Of a stretch of 64,000 nt of DNA, positions 35,572 to 43,510 are shown one piece after another (the stretch's first letter is position 1; every line of letters begins with the position of its first letter). The DNA is from Prevotella sp. (GTDB lineage: Bacteria > Bacteroidota > Bacteroidia > Bacteroidales > Bacteroidaceae). The position numbers and the translations under genes are program-made. The stretch spans positions 1 through 64,000 of the forward strand of contig JAFTGB010000032.1 in the NCBI GenBank assembly GCA_017458125.1, written 5' to 3'. Below the pieces are notes generated by a model that did not search any database, was not told the DNA's origin, and saw only the letters and a program-made list of their open reading frames with translations.

Positions 35572-36747
35572 ATGGCATTACCTATTATTGACAGTATGCT
35601 GAGAGGTGATTTGCGTAGACAAATACTCTCAACGTTGAAAACAGAGAAAGAAATCTCTCTACTATGGCGTGACCTGATGAAAGCAACACAGGGCAAACAA
35701 AGTCTGATGGCAATTGAAAAGGCTCTTGTTGCGGCAGTCGAGACAAGTGGGTTAGTGCAGGTATCTGCAGACTATGGAAATGATAGAGAAGTACGACAAG
35801 GTGCAGAGGAAGCACGAAAGCAAGGTATAAGTAGTGGAGAATACAATTACACCAGAATCGATGAGGAGTTAAGCTTGGATGGAATTTTTAATTTTACTAC
35901 TGAAACTACGCCGACCGACAAGTTTCTGCATTTGTTGGTTAAGGTGGAATGCCGACGTACCATAGAATCCCTTCTGATGCTTGTCAAGTCAGTTCATGAC
36001 GATGCTGTGGTTCGTACTTATGTTCGCAAATTATTCTCCCGTATATCATCGTTCTGTAAGGACACTAACGACCTCTATATAAGAGAATCGCTCACGCAAC
36101 TCTATTTTGAGGTGTACCATACTTTCAAAAATGTTTTAGAAAAAGGTGACTTGCAATCGTATGAGACCGATTTTGAGAATTTCATCTTTGACTGGAAAGG
36201 GGAGTTCCCTGATGAAGGTGTTGTGGCAAAATACAGCGAAAAAGCACAAGCATTTAGTCCAAGAGTAAAGATTGACCATGGCTCAGATACCTTAAGTTCT
36301 CCACCTGCTGAGCAACCACACCAACTTGCTGCTAAGCCTAAAGACAAGTTCGATATTTTCTTGGAAGCGGCAAATGTATTCACCTTCTCTGAATTGCCAA
36401 AAATCAAGGAACTTGGCACTTCCCAGAAAATTCGTCAGTTTGTAGAATGTTTACTGCAAGAAAAAGAAACTGTTGCCGATACGTTTGGACATACAGCAGC
36501 GATGCTTGAGTTCTTAGGTTTTTTCACATGGATAGCAGACAACCATGTAAGCGGATACAGACTGAACCAATATGACACCTGGTGTTCCAAGAACATCATG
36601 GGGAAATCAAGCGGTACAGCTTTTAAGCATTACAGATTGTCCGTTGCCGTTTCTCCTACTGATACAAAAAATGAGTCATATAAGTATCTCGGGTGGAAAT
36701 ACAAAGAATCCGTAATAGAAGAATACCAAAGAATACTAAAAGGATAG
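35572..36747 (+). CDS. Unrecognised Argonaute-associated protein, 391 aa
   Basis: I do not recognise the family. No signal peptide or membrane helix is visible and no nuclease, TIR, Sir2 or ATPase motif stands out. The first 230 residues look helical (MALPIIDSMLRGDLRRQIL...). A polar linker (SSPPAEQPHQLAAKPKDK, about 243-260) separates a C-terminal domain (about 260-391) with AAMLEFLGFFTWIADNH and YKYLGWKYKESVIEEY. It starts 12 bp after the Argonaute stop and is followed by a terminator, so the two form a closed operon. It is a candidate effector or loading partner. Confidence 0.75.
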   Translation: MALPIIDSMLRGDLRRQILSTLKTEKEISLLWRDLMKATQGKQSLMAIEKALVAAVETSGLVQVSADYGNDREVRQGAEEARKQGISSGEYNYTRIDEELSLDGIFNFTTETTPTDKFLHLLVKVECRRTIESLLMLVKSVHDDAVVRTYVRKLFSRISSFCKDTNDLYIRESLTQLYFEVYHTFKNVLEKGDLQSYETDFENFIFDWKGEFPDEGVVAKYSEKAQAFSPRVKIDHGSDTLSSPPAEQPHQLAAKPKDKFDIFLEAANVFTFSELPKIKELGTSQKIRQFVECLLQEKETVADTFGHTAAMLEFLGFFTWIADNHVSGYRLNQYDTWCSKNIMGKSSGTAFKHYRLSVAVSPTDTKNESYKYLGWKYKESVIEEYQRILKG

Positions 36748-36770
36748 CGACAAGCTGAAAACTTTAGTGA

Positions 36771-36811
36771 GCCTTTGAATAGCAATTCTATACTATTCAA
36801 AGGCTTTTTTG
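36771..36811 (+). terminator. Terminator of the Argonaute operon
   Basis: GCCTTTGAATAG and CTATTCAAAGGC form a perfect 12-bp stem followed by TTTTTT. Confidence 0.88.
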
Positions 36812-36915
36812 TATCTCAAAATAAGCAAAGTCCGAAAAAGTCCGAATCACGGACCCTGGGTCTGGAAAGGTCTTTTCGTTGACTTTCTGGGTACTAAAAG
36901 GTCTTAAGTCCTTTG

Positions 36916-36949
36916 CAGCCGAGAACAGAAATAACTCCGTTCTTGGCTG
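36916..36949 (+). other. Hairpin in the leader of the 164-aa gene
   Basis: CAGCCGAGAAC pairs with GTTCTTGGCTG (11 bp, one G-U) across 12 nt, without a T-tract. It lies 51 bp before ATG 37000 in a 250-bp gap that otherwise holds the terminator and a short AGTCCGAA duplication (36829-36846). It may be an mRNA leader structure. Confidence 0.4.
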
Positions 36950-36999
36950 TCTGTGGTTGTGCCGAAGCAGATGGTCTAACCGGCTTAAATCCGAAAAAC

Positions 37000-37494
37000 A
37001 TGAAAAAGGATTTAAATTCAAAGAGAAGACCATCAGGTTCTACGAAGAAGAATGAGCCTAAGGTCATTGGCGAGGTGCTTAACGAGTACTTCGCAAGTAA
37101 CGAACCCCTTGCAGTTGCCTACCGCAACCGCCTCTTCAAGGACATACACCCACACACGGAGTTGGGTGTTGACTTGAAGTTGTTGAGACGTGAACCTGGG
37201 CGCATGCCTGTGGGGACAATGATTGACGGAGCTATCGTTCATGATGACGAGGTTCACTTCACCTTCATTCAGAATGACCCAAAAAAGAAGGTGGCGGCAA
37301 TGCAGCGTAATCCGCATGTTTACATGGGTAAGTGCATCAACGTGAACCGCAAGGATGACGGGACTCTTTATCCCACCTTCAACCGTCCTCAGTTCACGGA
37401 GGATTTCACCTTTCAAGACTTCTGCCGTGAGGCTGCCGAAGAACTGATTGTCGTGGCTGGCCTTGTAGAGAAGAAGCGGATTGTTGGGAAGTAA
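37000..37494 (+). CDS. Unrecognised basic 164-aa protein
   Basis: I do not recognise the family. From ATG 37000 the product begins MKKDLNSKRRPSGSTKKNEP, a basic tail. It continues with IGEVLNEYFASNEPLAVAYR, LFKDIHPHTELGVDLKLLRR and VHFTFIQNDPKKK. An in-frame ATG at 36913 exists but would read through the leader hairpin. The gene lies between the Argonaute operon and the DUF3987 gene. GC is intermediate, and it may belong to the element to its right. Confidence 0.55.
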   Translation: MKKDLNSKRRPSGSTKKNEPKVIGEVLNEYFASNEPLAVAYRNRLFKDIHPHTELGVDLKLLRREPGRMPVGTMIDGAIVHDDEVHFTFIQNDPKKKVAAMQRNPHVYMGKCINVNRKDDGTLYPTFNRPQFTEDFTFQDFCREAAEELIVVAGLVEKKRIVGK

Positions 37495-37506
37495 TTAACC
37501 AGATGT

Positions 37507-37659
37507 AGCGTTCCAGTTCCAGTTGTTCCAGTTTCTAAAAAAGGGACAATACATCCTTCTAAAGACTTCATAACTGATTGATATATAGTTAGTTATATAA
37601 CAAAAGAAGGGTAATGGAACCCTCGGAAAAGTAATTGGAACAATTGGAACTGTCACGCT
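37507..37659. repeat. 24-bp inverted repeat pair around about 105 bp
   Basis: 37507-37530 and 37636-37659 are reverse complements with three mismatches; the core CAGTTCCAGTTGTTCCA pairs with TGGAACAATTGGAACTG. The pair lies in the gap before the DUF3987 gene, with AT-rich sequence between the arms. It could be an operator pair, a replication or processing site, or the end of a small element. Confidence 0.6.
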
Positions 37660-37696
37660 CAGGTCATTAATGTTTCATCTAAAAAGCAGAAAATCA

Positions 37697-38998
37697 ATGA
37701 GATACGACATTTCAAAATCTACGGCCCCTAAGATGCCTAACCTCGGCAGGGGCACAGAATGTATCAAAATCCTGCTCTCGCAGGTATCTCGCGACATGCA
37801 CGAACCGCTGGTTCCGATGCTCTTCCCCATACTGGGCGCACACGTCAGCGGCGCGGAATTTCAATATCCCGACCTCTCGTGGAAGGAAACGTGCGGCATG
37901 ATGGCCAATCTCGTGGCCGATTCGGGCTGCAACAAGGGGCAACTGTCCAATCTTGTGGAGGCTATTTGCCGCGATTTCCGCCAGCACGACGAGGCTGAAC
38001 TGAAGAAGCTCGTGGAGTGGCAAAGGCAGTATAAGAGCAAGGCCAGTACCAAGGAGAAGCCTATGCGCCCCGAGGTGGCTTTCTGGTTTCCACCCTCGGA
38101 CGTGACGAATGCGGCCTTCATCCAGAACGCCATGGCACTCGAAGCTCTTGGCGGACGCACGCAATACCTGAACATGCCGGAGGTGGAGATGGCCGACAAG
38201 ATGTGCGGCGGCCACCGGCAGGTGACGCAGATGCTGCGCAACATCTACGACCGCCAGCGCGCCGGAGCCTTGCGTGCCACGGCCGACGGCATCACGGGCA
38301 ACCCTCTGCTGCGAACCAATCTGACGATTTCCAGCACACCCTTTGCCACGCGCAAGTTCTACAAGAACGACCTGTTCAACGGAACGTTCGGGCGCATGGT
38401 TTTCAGCTACAAGGCGCGCACCAGTCGCGACGGACGCATACCCCGACAGGGCAAGTATTCGGAAGAGTTCTACCAGCGGCTGGATGAATACCTGGTGCGC
38501 CTCGACATCTGCAAAGGCCGCTACATCATCCGTCCGCTCAACAAGCTCACGGACCGTCTGGCCGCAGATATGGCTTCGCTGGCCGACCTGGCCGACGACA
38601 ATGTGCTGTGGGATGTGTCGAAGCGTGCCTTGGTGTCGGCATGGAAAGCAGGCTGCGTGATGTGGGTGCTCAACAATCAGACGTGGACGCGCCCGATGGG
38701 CGACCTCGTGGAGTGGCTCGTTTATCATGACATCTGGAGCAAGATGCAAATCTTTGCCGACATGCTCAATATTGATGCCGACCAGACGAGCGAGGCTCAG
38801 CGCCGCGGCCCGAAGAACATGCTCGACTCATTGCCCAACACCTTCAGCAAGGCTCAGCTGGAAGCCCTGCGCACCACGCTCGGCAAGAGTCAAGAGGGAA
38901 CAGATGCCCAGCTGCGCAAATGGGTGTTCCGCAAGTTCATCAGCTACTCAGCCGAGACAGGACTCTACTGCAAGACCGAAGAGTATTTGAAACTTTAG
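37697..38998 (+). CDS. DUF3987-like protein of mobile-element replication modules
   Basis: The 433-residue protein resembles the DUF3987 (VirE-linked) proteins found beside CHC2 primases in Bacteroidota elements: FQYPDLSWKETCGMMANLVADSGCNKG, MRPEVAFWFPPSDVTNAAFIQNAMALE and MPEVEMADKMCGGHRQV. A classic Walker A is not visible. I use ATG 37697 (MRYDISKS); ATG 37670 would add nine residues. The primase follows after 56 bp. The assignment rests on general pattern and neighbourhood. Confidence 0.65.
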   Translation: MRYDISKSTAPKMPNLGRGTECIKILLSQVSRDMHEPLVPMLFPILGAHVSGAEFQYPDLSWKETCGMMANLVADSGCNKGQLSNLVEAICRDFRQHDEAELKKLVEWQRQYKSKASTKEKPMRPEVAFWFPPSDVTNAAFIQNAMALEALGGRTQYLNMPEVEMADKMCGGHRQVTQMLRNIYDRQRAGALRATADGITGNPLLRTNLTISSTPFATRKFYKNDLFNGTFGRMVFSYKARTSRDGRIPRQGKYSEEFYQRLDEYLVRLDICKGRYIIRPLNKLTDRLAADMASLADLADDNVLWDVSKRALVSAWKAGCVMWVLNNQTWTRPMGDLVEWLVYHDIWSKMQIFADMLNIDADQTSEAQRRGPKNMLDSLPNTFSKAQLEALRTTLGKSQEGTDAQLRKWVFRKFISYSAETGLYCKTEEYLKL

Positions 38999-39054
38999 GA
39001 CATCGAACATTGAAGATTGAACCATTGAACGTTGAACTTTGAAAATTGAACGTT

Positions 39055-40020
39055 ATGGACAAGCAAGAACTCGAAAAGCTCCGCGACCTGCCTATTGAGG
39101 GGGTCGCAGAGCGACTTGGACTCCAAGTACGCATGCACAAGGCACTATGCCCGTTTCACGACGACCACCACGCAAGCCTGTCGTTCTCGGTACGCAGGAA
39201 CACGTTCCGATGCTTCGTCTGCGGGGCCTCGGGCGGCACCATCGACCTCACCATGCGCTGCCTCGGCAAACCCTTCCGCGAATCCTGCCAATGGCTGGCC
39301 GACGAGCACAGCGTCATCATGACCGAGGCCGCTTCACGGGCATTGTCAGCCCCCTCGGCACCCGGCACTCGCCCCGCCTTCGACGCCTCGCGCTATGAGC
39401 GGTTCTTCGAGCACCCGTGGCTCTCCGACGAGGCACGGCGCTTCCTCTACGGCGAGCGCAGGCTGGACGAGCGCGTGGTGCGCTGGTGCCGACTGACATC
39501 GTGGCAGGACCGCCAGGGCGTCAGCTGGCTGCAGACACCCTACTACGACGTTGACGGACGGCTCGTCGGCATACAGAACCGCAACCTCGTGCGGGGAGCC
39601 CTACCCCGGTTCCGATTCCCCGCCGGGTCGGCGTGCAGCATCTACAACCTGCCCGTCATCAAGCTGCTGCAACCGGGCGAGCCGCTATGGATTACCGAGG
39701 GCTGCTCCGACTGCTGGGCCATGCTCTCGGCGGGCCACAAGGCGGTGGCCATCCCCTCGGCCACGCTGCTGAGGCAGAGGGACGCAGAGCTGCTCGCCGC
39801 ACTCAGCACCCGCCTCTCCACCGAGTTCCACATGTACCCCGACAGCGACGTCCCCGGCGAGCGACTCTTCATGCAGCTGCGCCAGCGGCTGCCCTCGCTG
39901 CACCACCACCAGCTGCCGCCCGGCTGCAAGGACTTCAGCGACTACTACCTGTCAGCGACAAGGCAGCCCGCCCACCAGAGCATCCACCGGCTGACGGACG
40001 AAGCGTCACGCCCGCCCTGA
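39055..40020 (+). CDS. CHC2 zinc-finger / Toprim DNA primase-like protein
   Basis: The protein (321 aa) has an N-terminal CHC2 finger (CPFHDDHHASLSFSV...FRCFVCGASGG, about 30-65) and a Toprim domain with the catalytic Glu in LWITEGCSDCWAM and the DxD-type acidic pair in MYPDSDVPGERL. It lacks the helicase-binding domain of DnaG, so it is of the short element-encoded type. The 50 bp before ATG 39055 consist of degenerate TTGAAC/TTGAAG words. Probably primes replication of an element together with the DUF3987 gene. Confidence 0.85.
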   Translation: MDKQELEKLRDLPIEGVAERLGLQVRMHKALCPFHDDHHASLSFSVRRNTFRCFVCGASGGTIDLTMRCLGKPFRESCQWLADEHSVIMTEAASRALSAPSAPGTRPAFDASRYERFFEHPWLSDEARRFLYGERRLDERVVRWCRLTSWQDRQGVSWLQTPYYDVDGRLVGIQNRNLVRGALPRFRFPAGSACSIYNLPVIKLLQPGEPLWITEGCSDCWAMLSAGHKAVAIPSATLLRQRDAELLAALSTRLSTEFHMYPDSDVPGERLFMQLRQRLPSLHHHQLPPGCKDFSDYYLSATRQPAHQSIHRLTDEASRPP

Positions 40021-40024
40021 CCGA

Positions 40025-40105
40025 GCGGCTCCAACCGCATGACCAAGCGGCTCCAACCATCGGACGGAGCGGCTCCAACCACCGGACGGAGCGTCACCAA
40101 ACGCT
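40025..40105. repeat. Second 22-bp periodic repeat array
   Basis: The core GCGGCTCCAACC recurs at 40025, 40047 and 40069, with GCGTCACCAAACG at 40091: exactly the 22-bp period and vocabulary of the array at 9882-10010, 30 kb away. Confidence 0.8.
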
Positions 40106-40109
40106 GGAA

Positions 40110-40270
40110 GAGGGTGTGTCAAAATGGGCTAACTAATTCCTCCCCTTGGAAAGGGGAGGTTAGGAGGGGTTGATTTCATCGACGAATATATTATATTTAC
40201 CTGCGAATTATCAACCACCCCCAACCCCTCCTTTCCAAGGAGGGGAGTTAGCCCATTTTGACACACCCTC
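40110..40270. mobile_element. 161-bp MITE-like palindromic element
   Basis: Perfect 25-bp terminal inverted repeats (40110-40134 and 40246-40270, GAGGGTGTGTCAAAATGGGC...). Each is followed inward by C/T-rich and G/A-rich blocks that also pair (CCTCCCCTTGGAAAGGGGAGG on the left). Only an AT-rich centre is unpaired and it encodes nothing. I see no clear target-site duplication. Similar CCTCC/GGAGG palindromes are common between genes in Bacteroidota. It separates the primase and HU genes. Confidence 0.75.
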
Positions 40271-40313
40271 CCGAATTTTTCCGAATAAAAACTTGAAAAA
40301 AAGCGTGGAAATA

Positions 40314-40345
40314 TTTGGTAGTTTGGAAATTATTTCGTATCTTTG
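40314..40345 (+). promoter_or_regulatory. Promoter of the HU-like gene
   Basis: TTTG (40314-40317), a 20-bp spacer, TATCTTTG (40338-40345); leader of about 65 nt to ATG 40416. Confidence 0.8.
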
Positions 40346-40415
40346 CAATGTAGTTCAGAGGAACTTTACATAAGACAACAATCCTTTAAATTAACCCTTT
40401 AAAACATTTACAATT

Positions 40416-40898
40416 ATGGCTAACAAGTATGCATTACAGAAGAACACGAACTCCAAGTCGCTGGCTTTCGGCAAGTATTACGCCCGCCCGCTGTACGACG
40501 ACAAGTTTGTTGAACTGGACGAGCTGGCTGAGTACATCCAGCAGCAGGCCACGGTGAAGCGTTCGGACTGCAAGGCCGTCATCGACGAGCTGGGCGGTGC
40601 CATCGAGCACTACCTTGGTCAGGGCCGCAAGGTGAAGGTGAACGGTCTGGGCATCTTCAAGCCCGGTTTCAGCTCCAACGGTGTCAACGACTATGCTGAC
40701 TGGAATCAGGAGCGCGACCTGAAGAAGACGCGCCTGCTGTTCACTCCCGAGACGGTGAAGCAGGACAAGAAGCGCGTGACGCAGGTGACGAAGAAGGTGC
40801 AGTGGGAGATGGCCGAGGTGGCCGTGGACAGCGAGGGCAACGAGCTCATCGGCCGCAAGAAAATCCGTGAGCGCAAGGGGGAGACGCCGGAGCCGTGA
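40416..40898 (+). CDS. HU-family DNA-binding protein (Bacteroidota histone-like type)
   Basis: A 160-residue protein of the HU/IHF fold: helices LDELAEYIQQQATVKRSDCKAVIDELGGAIEHYLGQGRKVKVNGLGIFKPGF, then the beta arm region. A C-terminal extension (about 120-160) replaces the short HU end. This longer group is abundant in Bacteroidota and is often found next to DUF3987/primase genes. It has its own consensus promoter and a bidirectional terminator. Confidence 0.92.
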   Translation: MANKYALQKNTNSKSLAFGKYYARPLYDDKFVELDELAEYIQQQATVKRSDCKAVIDELGGAIEHYLGQGRKVKVNGLGIFKPGFSSNGVNDYADWNQERDLKKTRLLFTPETVKQDKKRVTQVTKKVQWEMAEVAVDSEGNELIGRKKIRERKGETPEP

Positions 40899-40920
40899 TG
40901 AAAGATGAAAAATGAAAAAT

Positions 40921-40987
40921 GAAAGATTAAGATGGGAGGATGGGAGTCATTCTTCCCATCTTTTTCATTTACTCATCTTAATCTTTC
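40921..40987. terminator. Bidirectional terminator between the HU gene and panD
   Basis: Outer arms GAAAGATTAAGATG (40921-40934) and CATCTTAATCTTTC (40974-40987) pair perfectly. An inner stem GATGGGA/TCCCATC (40939-40960) is followed by TTTTT. Flanking ATGAAAAATGAAA-type words extend the pairing. Confidence 0.75.
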
Positions 40988-41014
40988 ATCTTTAATCTTT
41001 AATCTTTCATTTTC

Positions 41015-41359
41015 TCAGACTCTGTTTCCCTCTTTGGGGAAGACGACGGTGGGTCGGAAGGTCTTGGCTTCCTCGAAGTCCATCAGGGCGTAAGAGATGA
41101 TGATGACGACGTCGCCAATCTGCACGCGGCGTGCTGCGGCTCCGTTCAGGCAGATGCACCCTGTGCCGCGCTCACCCCGTATGACGTAGGTCTCGAAGCG
41201 TTCTCCGTTGTTGTTGTCGAGCACCTGCACCTTCTCGCCTGCTATGAGGTTGGCGGCGTCCATGAGGTCCTCGTCGATGGTTATGCTGCCCATGTAGTTC
41301 AGGTTGGCTTCGGTCACCGTGACGCAGTGCAGCTTTGACTTCATTACTTCTATCAACAC
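41015..41359 (-). CDS. panD: Aspartate 1-decarboxylase
   Basis: PanD makes beta-alanine for pantothenate. The proenzyme (114 aa) has the autocleavage site Gly-Ser in [16 protein letters not shown], where the Ser becomes the pyruvoyl group. The N-terminus [18 protein letters not shown] matches the family if translation starts at GTG 41359 rather than the internal ATG. It lies downstream of panC on the same strand. Confidence 0.96.
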   Translation of the reverse strand: MLIEVMKSKLHCVTVTEANLNYMGSITIDEDLMDAANLIAGEKVQVLDNNNGERFETYVIRGERGTGCICLNGAAARRVQIGDVVIIISYALMDFEEAKTFRPTVVFPKEGNRV

Positions 41360-41361
41360 GA

Positions 41362-41474
41362 CTGTTTTTATTTACGATTTACTAATTTTACTATTTCACT
41401 ATTTTACTATTTCACCATTTCACCATTGCAGGCAGCAATAGTCCAATTGTGCAATGGTCTAATGGTCAAATGGT
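41362..41474. repeat. Low-complexity repeated words between panC and panD
   Basis: About 110 bp of ACTATTTCACCATTT-type words, containing a hairpin ACCATTGCA/TGCAATGGT (41422-41458). They have the same vocabulary as the array and flanks at 27.3-27.9 kb and 29.5 kb. Confidence 0.65.
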
Positions 41475-42347
41475 CTAATATTTGATGTGGTCAATGAGTC
41501 GGATGGGCGTCTTGCCGCAGTAGACGGTGATGCAGCCTACGGGGTAGTCGGTGTCGTCCCACGACTGGATGTCCAGAAGGCTGTTGCCGTCGACGATGGA
41601 GAAATACTCGACGTCGAGGCCGTCCACGCTGTTGATGTCGCTGACCACGCGGTCGTGAGTCTCCTGCACGGTGTGCGTGCGGGCATAGTCGACACTGGCC
41701 TTCAGCACCTTGTAAATGGCGGGAGCTATGGCGCGCTCGTCGGGGCTCAGCAGGGTGTTACGCGAGCTCTTGGCCAGCCCGTCGTCCTCGCGCACGATGG
41801 GGCACTCCACTATCTGCACCTTGATGCCGAGGTGGCGCACCATGGCCTTGATGACGGCAATCTGCTGGAAGTCCTTCTCGCCGAAGTAGGAGCGGTGGGG
41901 CTTGACGATGTAGAACAGGCGGCTCACCACCTGGCAGACGCCGTTGAAGTGGCCGGGACGGTGGGCACCCTCCATGACGGTCGACACGGGGGGGTACTCG
42001 AAGTGGCGCTCGTCGGGCACGGGGTACATCTCCTGCACGCTGGGAGCCAGGACGTAGAGGGATTTGCCGCTTGACGACTTGCTATTGGCCATTTCAGCCT
42101 CCAGCAGCTTGCAGTCGGCGTCCAGCGTGCGCGGGTAGCGGTCCAGGTCGCCCTTGTCGTTGAACTGAGTGGGGTTGACGAATATGGAGACCACGGTGAC
42201 CTGGTTCTCCTTGATGCTGTTTCTCACCAGCGAGGCGTGTCCCTCGTGCAGCGCGCCCATAGTGGGGACGAGTCCGATTTCTTTTCCTTCCTTGCGGTCC
42301 TGGAACAGCTGGTTCTGCAGGTCCACGATTTTGTTGAATACCTTCAT
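41475..42347 (-). CDS. panC: Pantothenate synthetase
   Basis: PanC joins pantoate and beta-alanine using ATP. Signatures: [16 protein letters not shown] (HxGH motif), [40 protein letters not shown] and [12 protein letters not shown]. It is longer than the usual 280 aa by about ten residues, owing to an insert [11 protein letters not shown] near residue 90. Confidence 0.96.
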   Translation of the reverse strand: MKVFNKIVDLQNQLFQDRKEGKEIGLVPTMGALHEGHASLVRNSIKENQVTVVSIFVNPTQFNDKGDLDRYPRTLDADCKLLEAEMANSKSSSGKSLYVLAPSVQEMYPVPDERHFEYPPVSTVMEGAHRPGHFNGVCQVVSRLFYIVKPHRSYFGEKDFQQIAVIKAMVRHLGIKVQIVECPIVREDDGLAKSSRNTLLSPDERAIAPAIYKVLKASVDYARTHTVQETHDRVVSDINSVDGLDVEYFSIVDGNSLLDIQSWDDTDYPVGCITVYCGKTPIRLIDHIKY

Positions 42348-42372
42348 TATTTGACGATTTTACGATTTTAAT

Positions 42373-42412
42373 AGAAGCAAGAGGCAAGAGGCAAGAAGCA
42401 AGAGGCAAGAGA
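42373..42412. repeat. AAGAAGC/AAGAGGC heptad repeats
   Basis: Six heptads of the same words as the long hairpin at 5914-5999, but without the opposite arm. Confidence 0.7.
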
Positions 42413-42473
42413 ACACACGGGTGTGCCCCCCATTTCTTCATTTCTCATTTCCATTACTCATTTCTCACTACTC

Positions 42474-42532
42474 ATTACTCATTTGGAGCGTCAGCTCCGC
42501 ATTACTCATTACTCATTTGGAGCGTCAGCTCC
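42474..42532. repeat. Direct repeat of a 25-bp word with a small palindrome
   Basis: ATTACTCATTTGGAGCGTCAGCTCC at 42474-42498 and 42508-42532 (period 34). Each copy contains the palindrome GGAGCGTCAGCTCC and is set in further ATTACTCATTTCTC words from about 42430. Confidence 0.75.
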
Positions 42533-42659
42533 TCATTTCGGGCTGCAAAATAACAACATTTTTACCAAATAAGGAAAAAATATCGTGAAAATATGCCAAA
42601 AGACGGGCTAAAAATCCTTAAAACCACGTTCTGAATGCGGTCTTGTGAGTTTTTTTCCG

Positions 42660-42683
42660 TACCTTTGCGCCGTAAAATTACGG
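42660..42683 (+). promoter_or_regulatory. Promoter and palindrome of the glycogen synthase gene
   Basis: TACCTTTG (42660-42667) is followed at once by the palindrome CCGTAAAATTACGG (42670-42683) around the expected start point, 16 nt before ATG 42700. The palindrome could be an operator; that is inference. Confidence 0.5.
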
Positions 42684-42699
42684 AACCAAATCCCAGCTT

Positions 42700-43497
42700 A
42701 TGTCAAAGAAGATACTGTTTATCAACCAAGAGATAGTACCCTACGTGCCCGACAACGACCTCTCGCTGATGGGCAAGGCAGTGCCACAGGCCATTCAGGA
42801 GAACGGCCACGAGATACGTACGTTCATGCCCAAATGGGGCAACATCAACGAACGCCGCGGCCAGTTGCACGAAGTGATACGGCTCTCGGGAATGAACCTT
42901 ATCATCGACGACACCGACCACCCGCTCATCATCAAGGTGGCCACCATCGTACAGACACGCATACAGGTCTACTTCATCGACAACGAGGACTACTTCTCGA
43001 AGCGCCAGATGATACAGGACGAGAAAGGCGACGACTACCCCGACAACGGCGAGCGCGCCATCTTCTTCGCCCGCGGCGTCCTGGAGACGGTGAAGAAGCT
43101 GCGCTGGGTGCCCGACATCATCCACGTGCAGGGATGGATGGGAGCCGTGGTGCCGCTCTACGTCAAGACGGCCTACCGCGACGAGCCCTCGTTCAGCAGC
43201 ACCAAGGTGGTGACGTCGCTGTTCACCAACACCCTCAAGTCGGACCTGGGCAACAACTTCAAGCGCTGCGTGGCGTTCCGTGACGCCAAGGCCGACCTGC
43301 TGAAGAAGTACAACGACAACTTCGACTTCGAGGAGCTGGGCAAGCTGGCCATCGACTACAGCGACGGCGTCATCGCCGCCCACAAGGACGTTAACCCCGG
43401 GCTGCTGCAGTACGCCAAGGACGCCGGCATCGCCACCCTCGACTACCCCGGCGACGACTTCGGCGCCGCCTACGAGGCCTTCTACGAAAAGATTTAG
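42700..43497 (+). CDS. Glycogen/starch synthase, GT5 N-terminal domain only
   Basis: The 265-residue protein matches the N-terminal Rossmann domain of GT5 glycogen synthases (KKILFINQEIVPYVPDNDLSLMGKAVPQAIQENGHEIRTFMPKWG...). The expected HxxD/WxxxY region is present as DIIHVQGWMGAVVPLYVK. It ends at VNPGLLQYAKDAGIATLDYPG...EKI, before the C-terminal GT-B half. Short versions of this kind are common in Bacteroidota, so it is not necessarily broken, but it lacks the nucleotide-sugar domain. A partner or regulatory role is possible. The branching enzyme is at 6.0 kb. Confidence 0.85.
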   Translation: MSKKILFINQEIVPYVPDNDLSLMGKAVPQAIQENGHEIRTFMPKWGNINERRGQLHEVIRLSGMNLIIDDTDHPLIIKVATIVQTRIQVYFIDNEDYFSKRQMIQDEKGDDYPDNGERAIFFARGVLETVKKLRWVPDIIHVQGWMGAVVPLYVKTAYRDEPSFSSTKVVTSLFTNTLKSDLGNNFKRCVAFRDAKADLLKKYNDNFDFEELGKLAIDYSDGVIAAHKDVNPGLLQYAKDAGIATLDYPGDDFGAAYEAFYEKI

Positions 43498-43510
43498 CAA
43501 AACGCGAAAT

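Noticed and set aside
42645-43283. 212-aa ORF overlapping the glycogen synthase gene
   Set aside because: Arg/His/Pro-rich shadow translation of the true frame starting at 42700.
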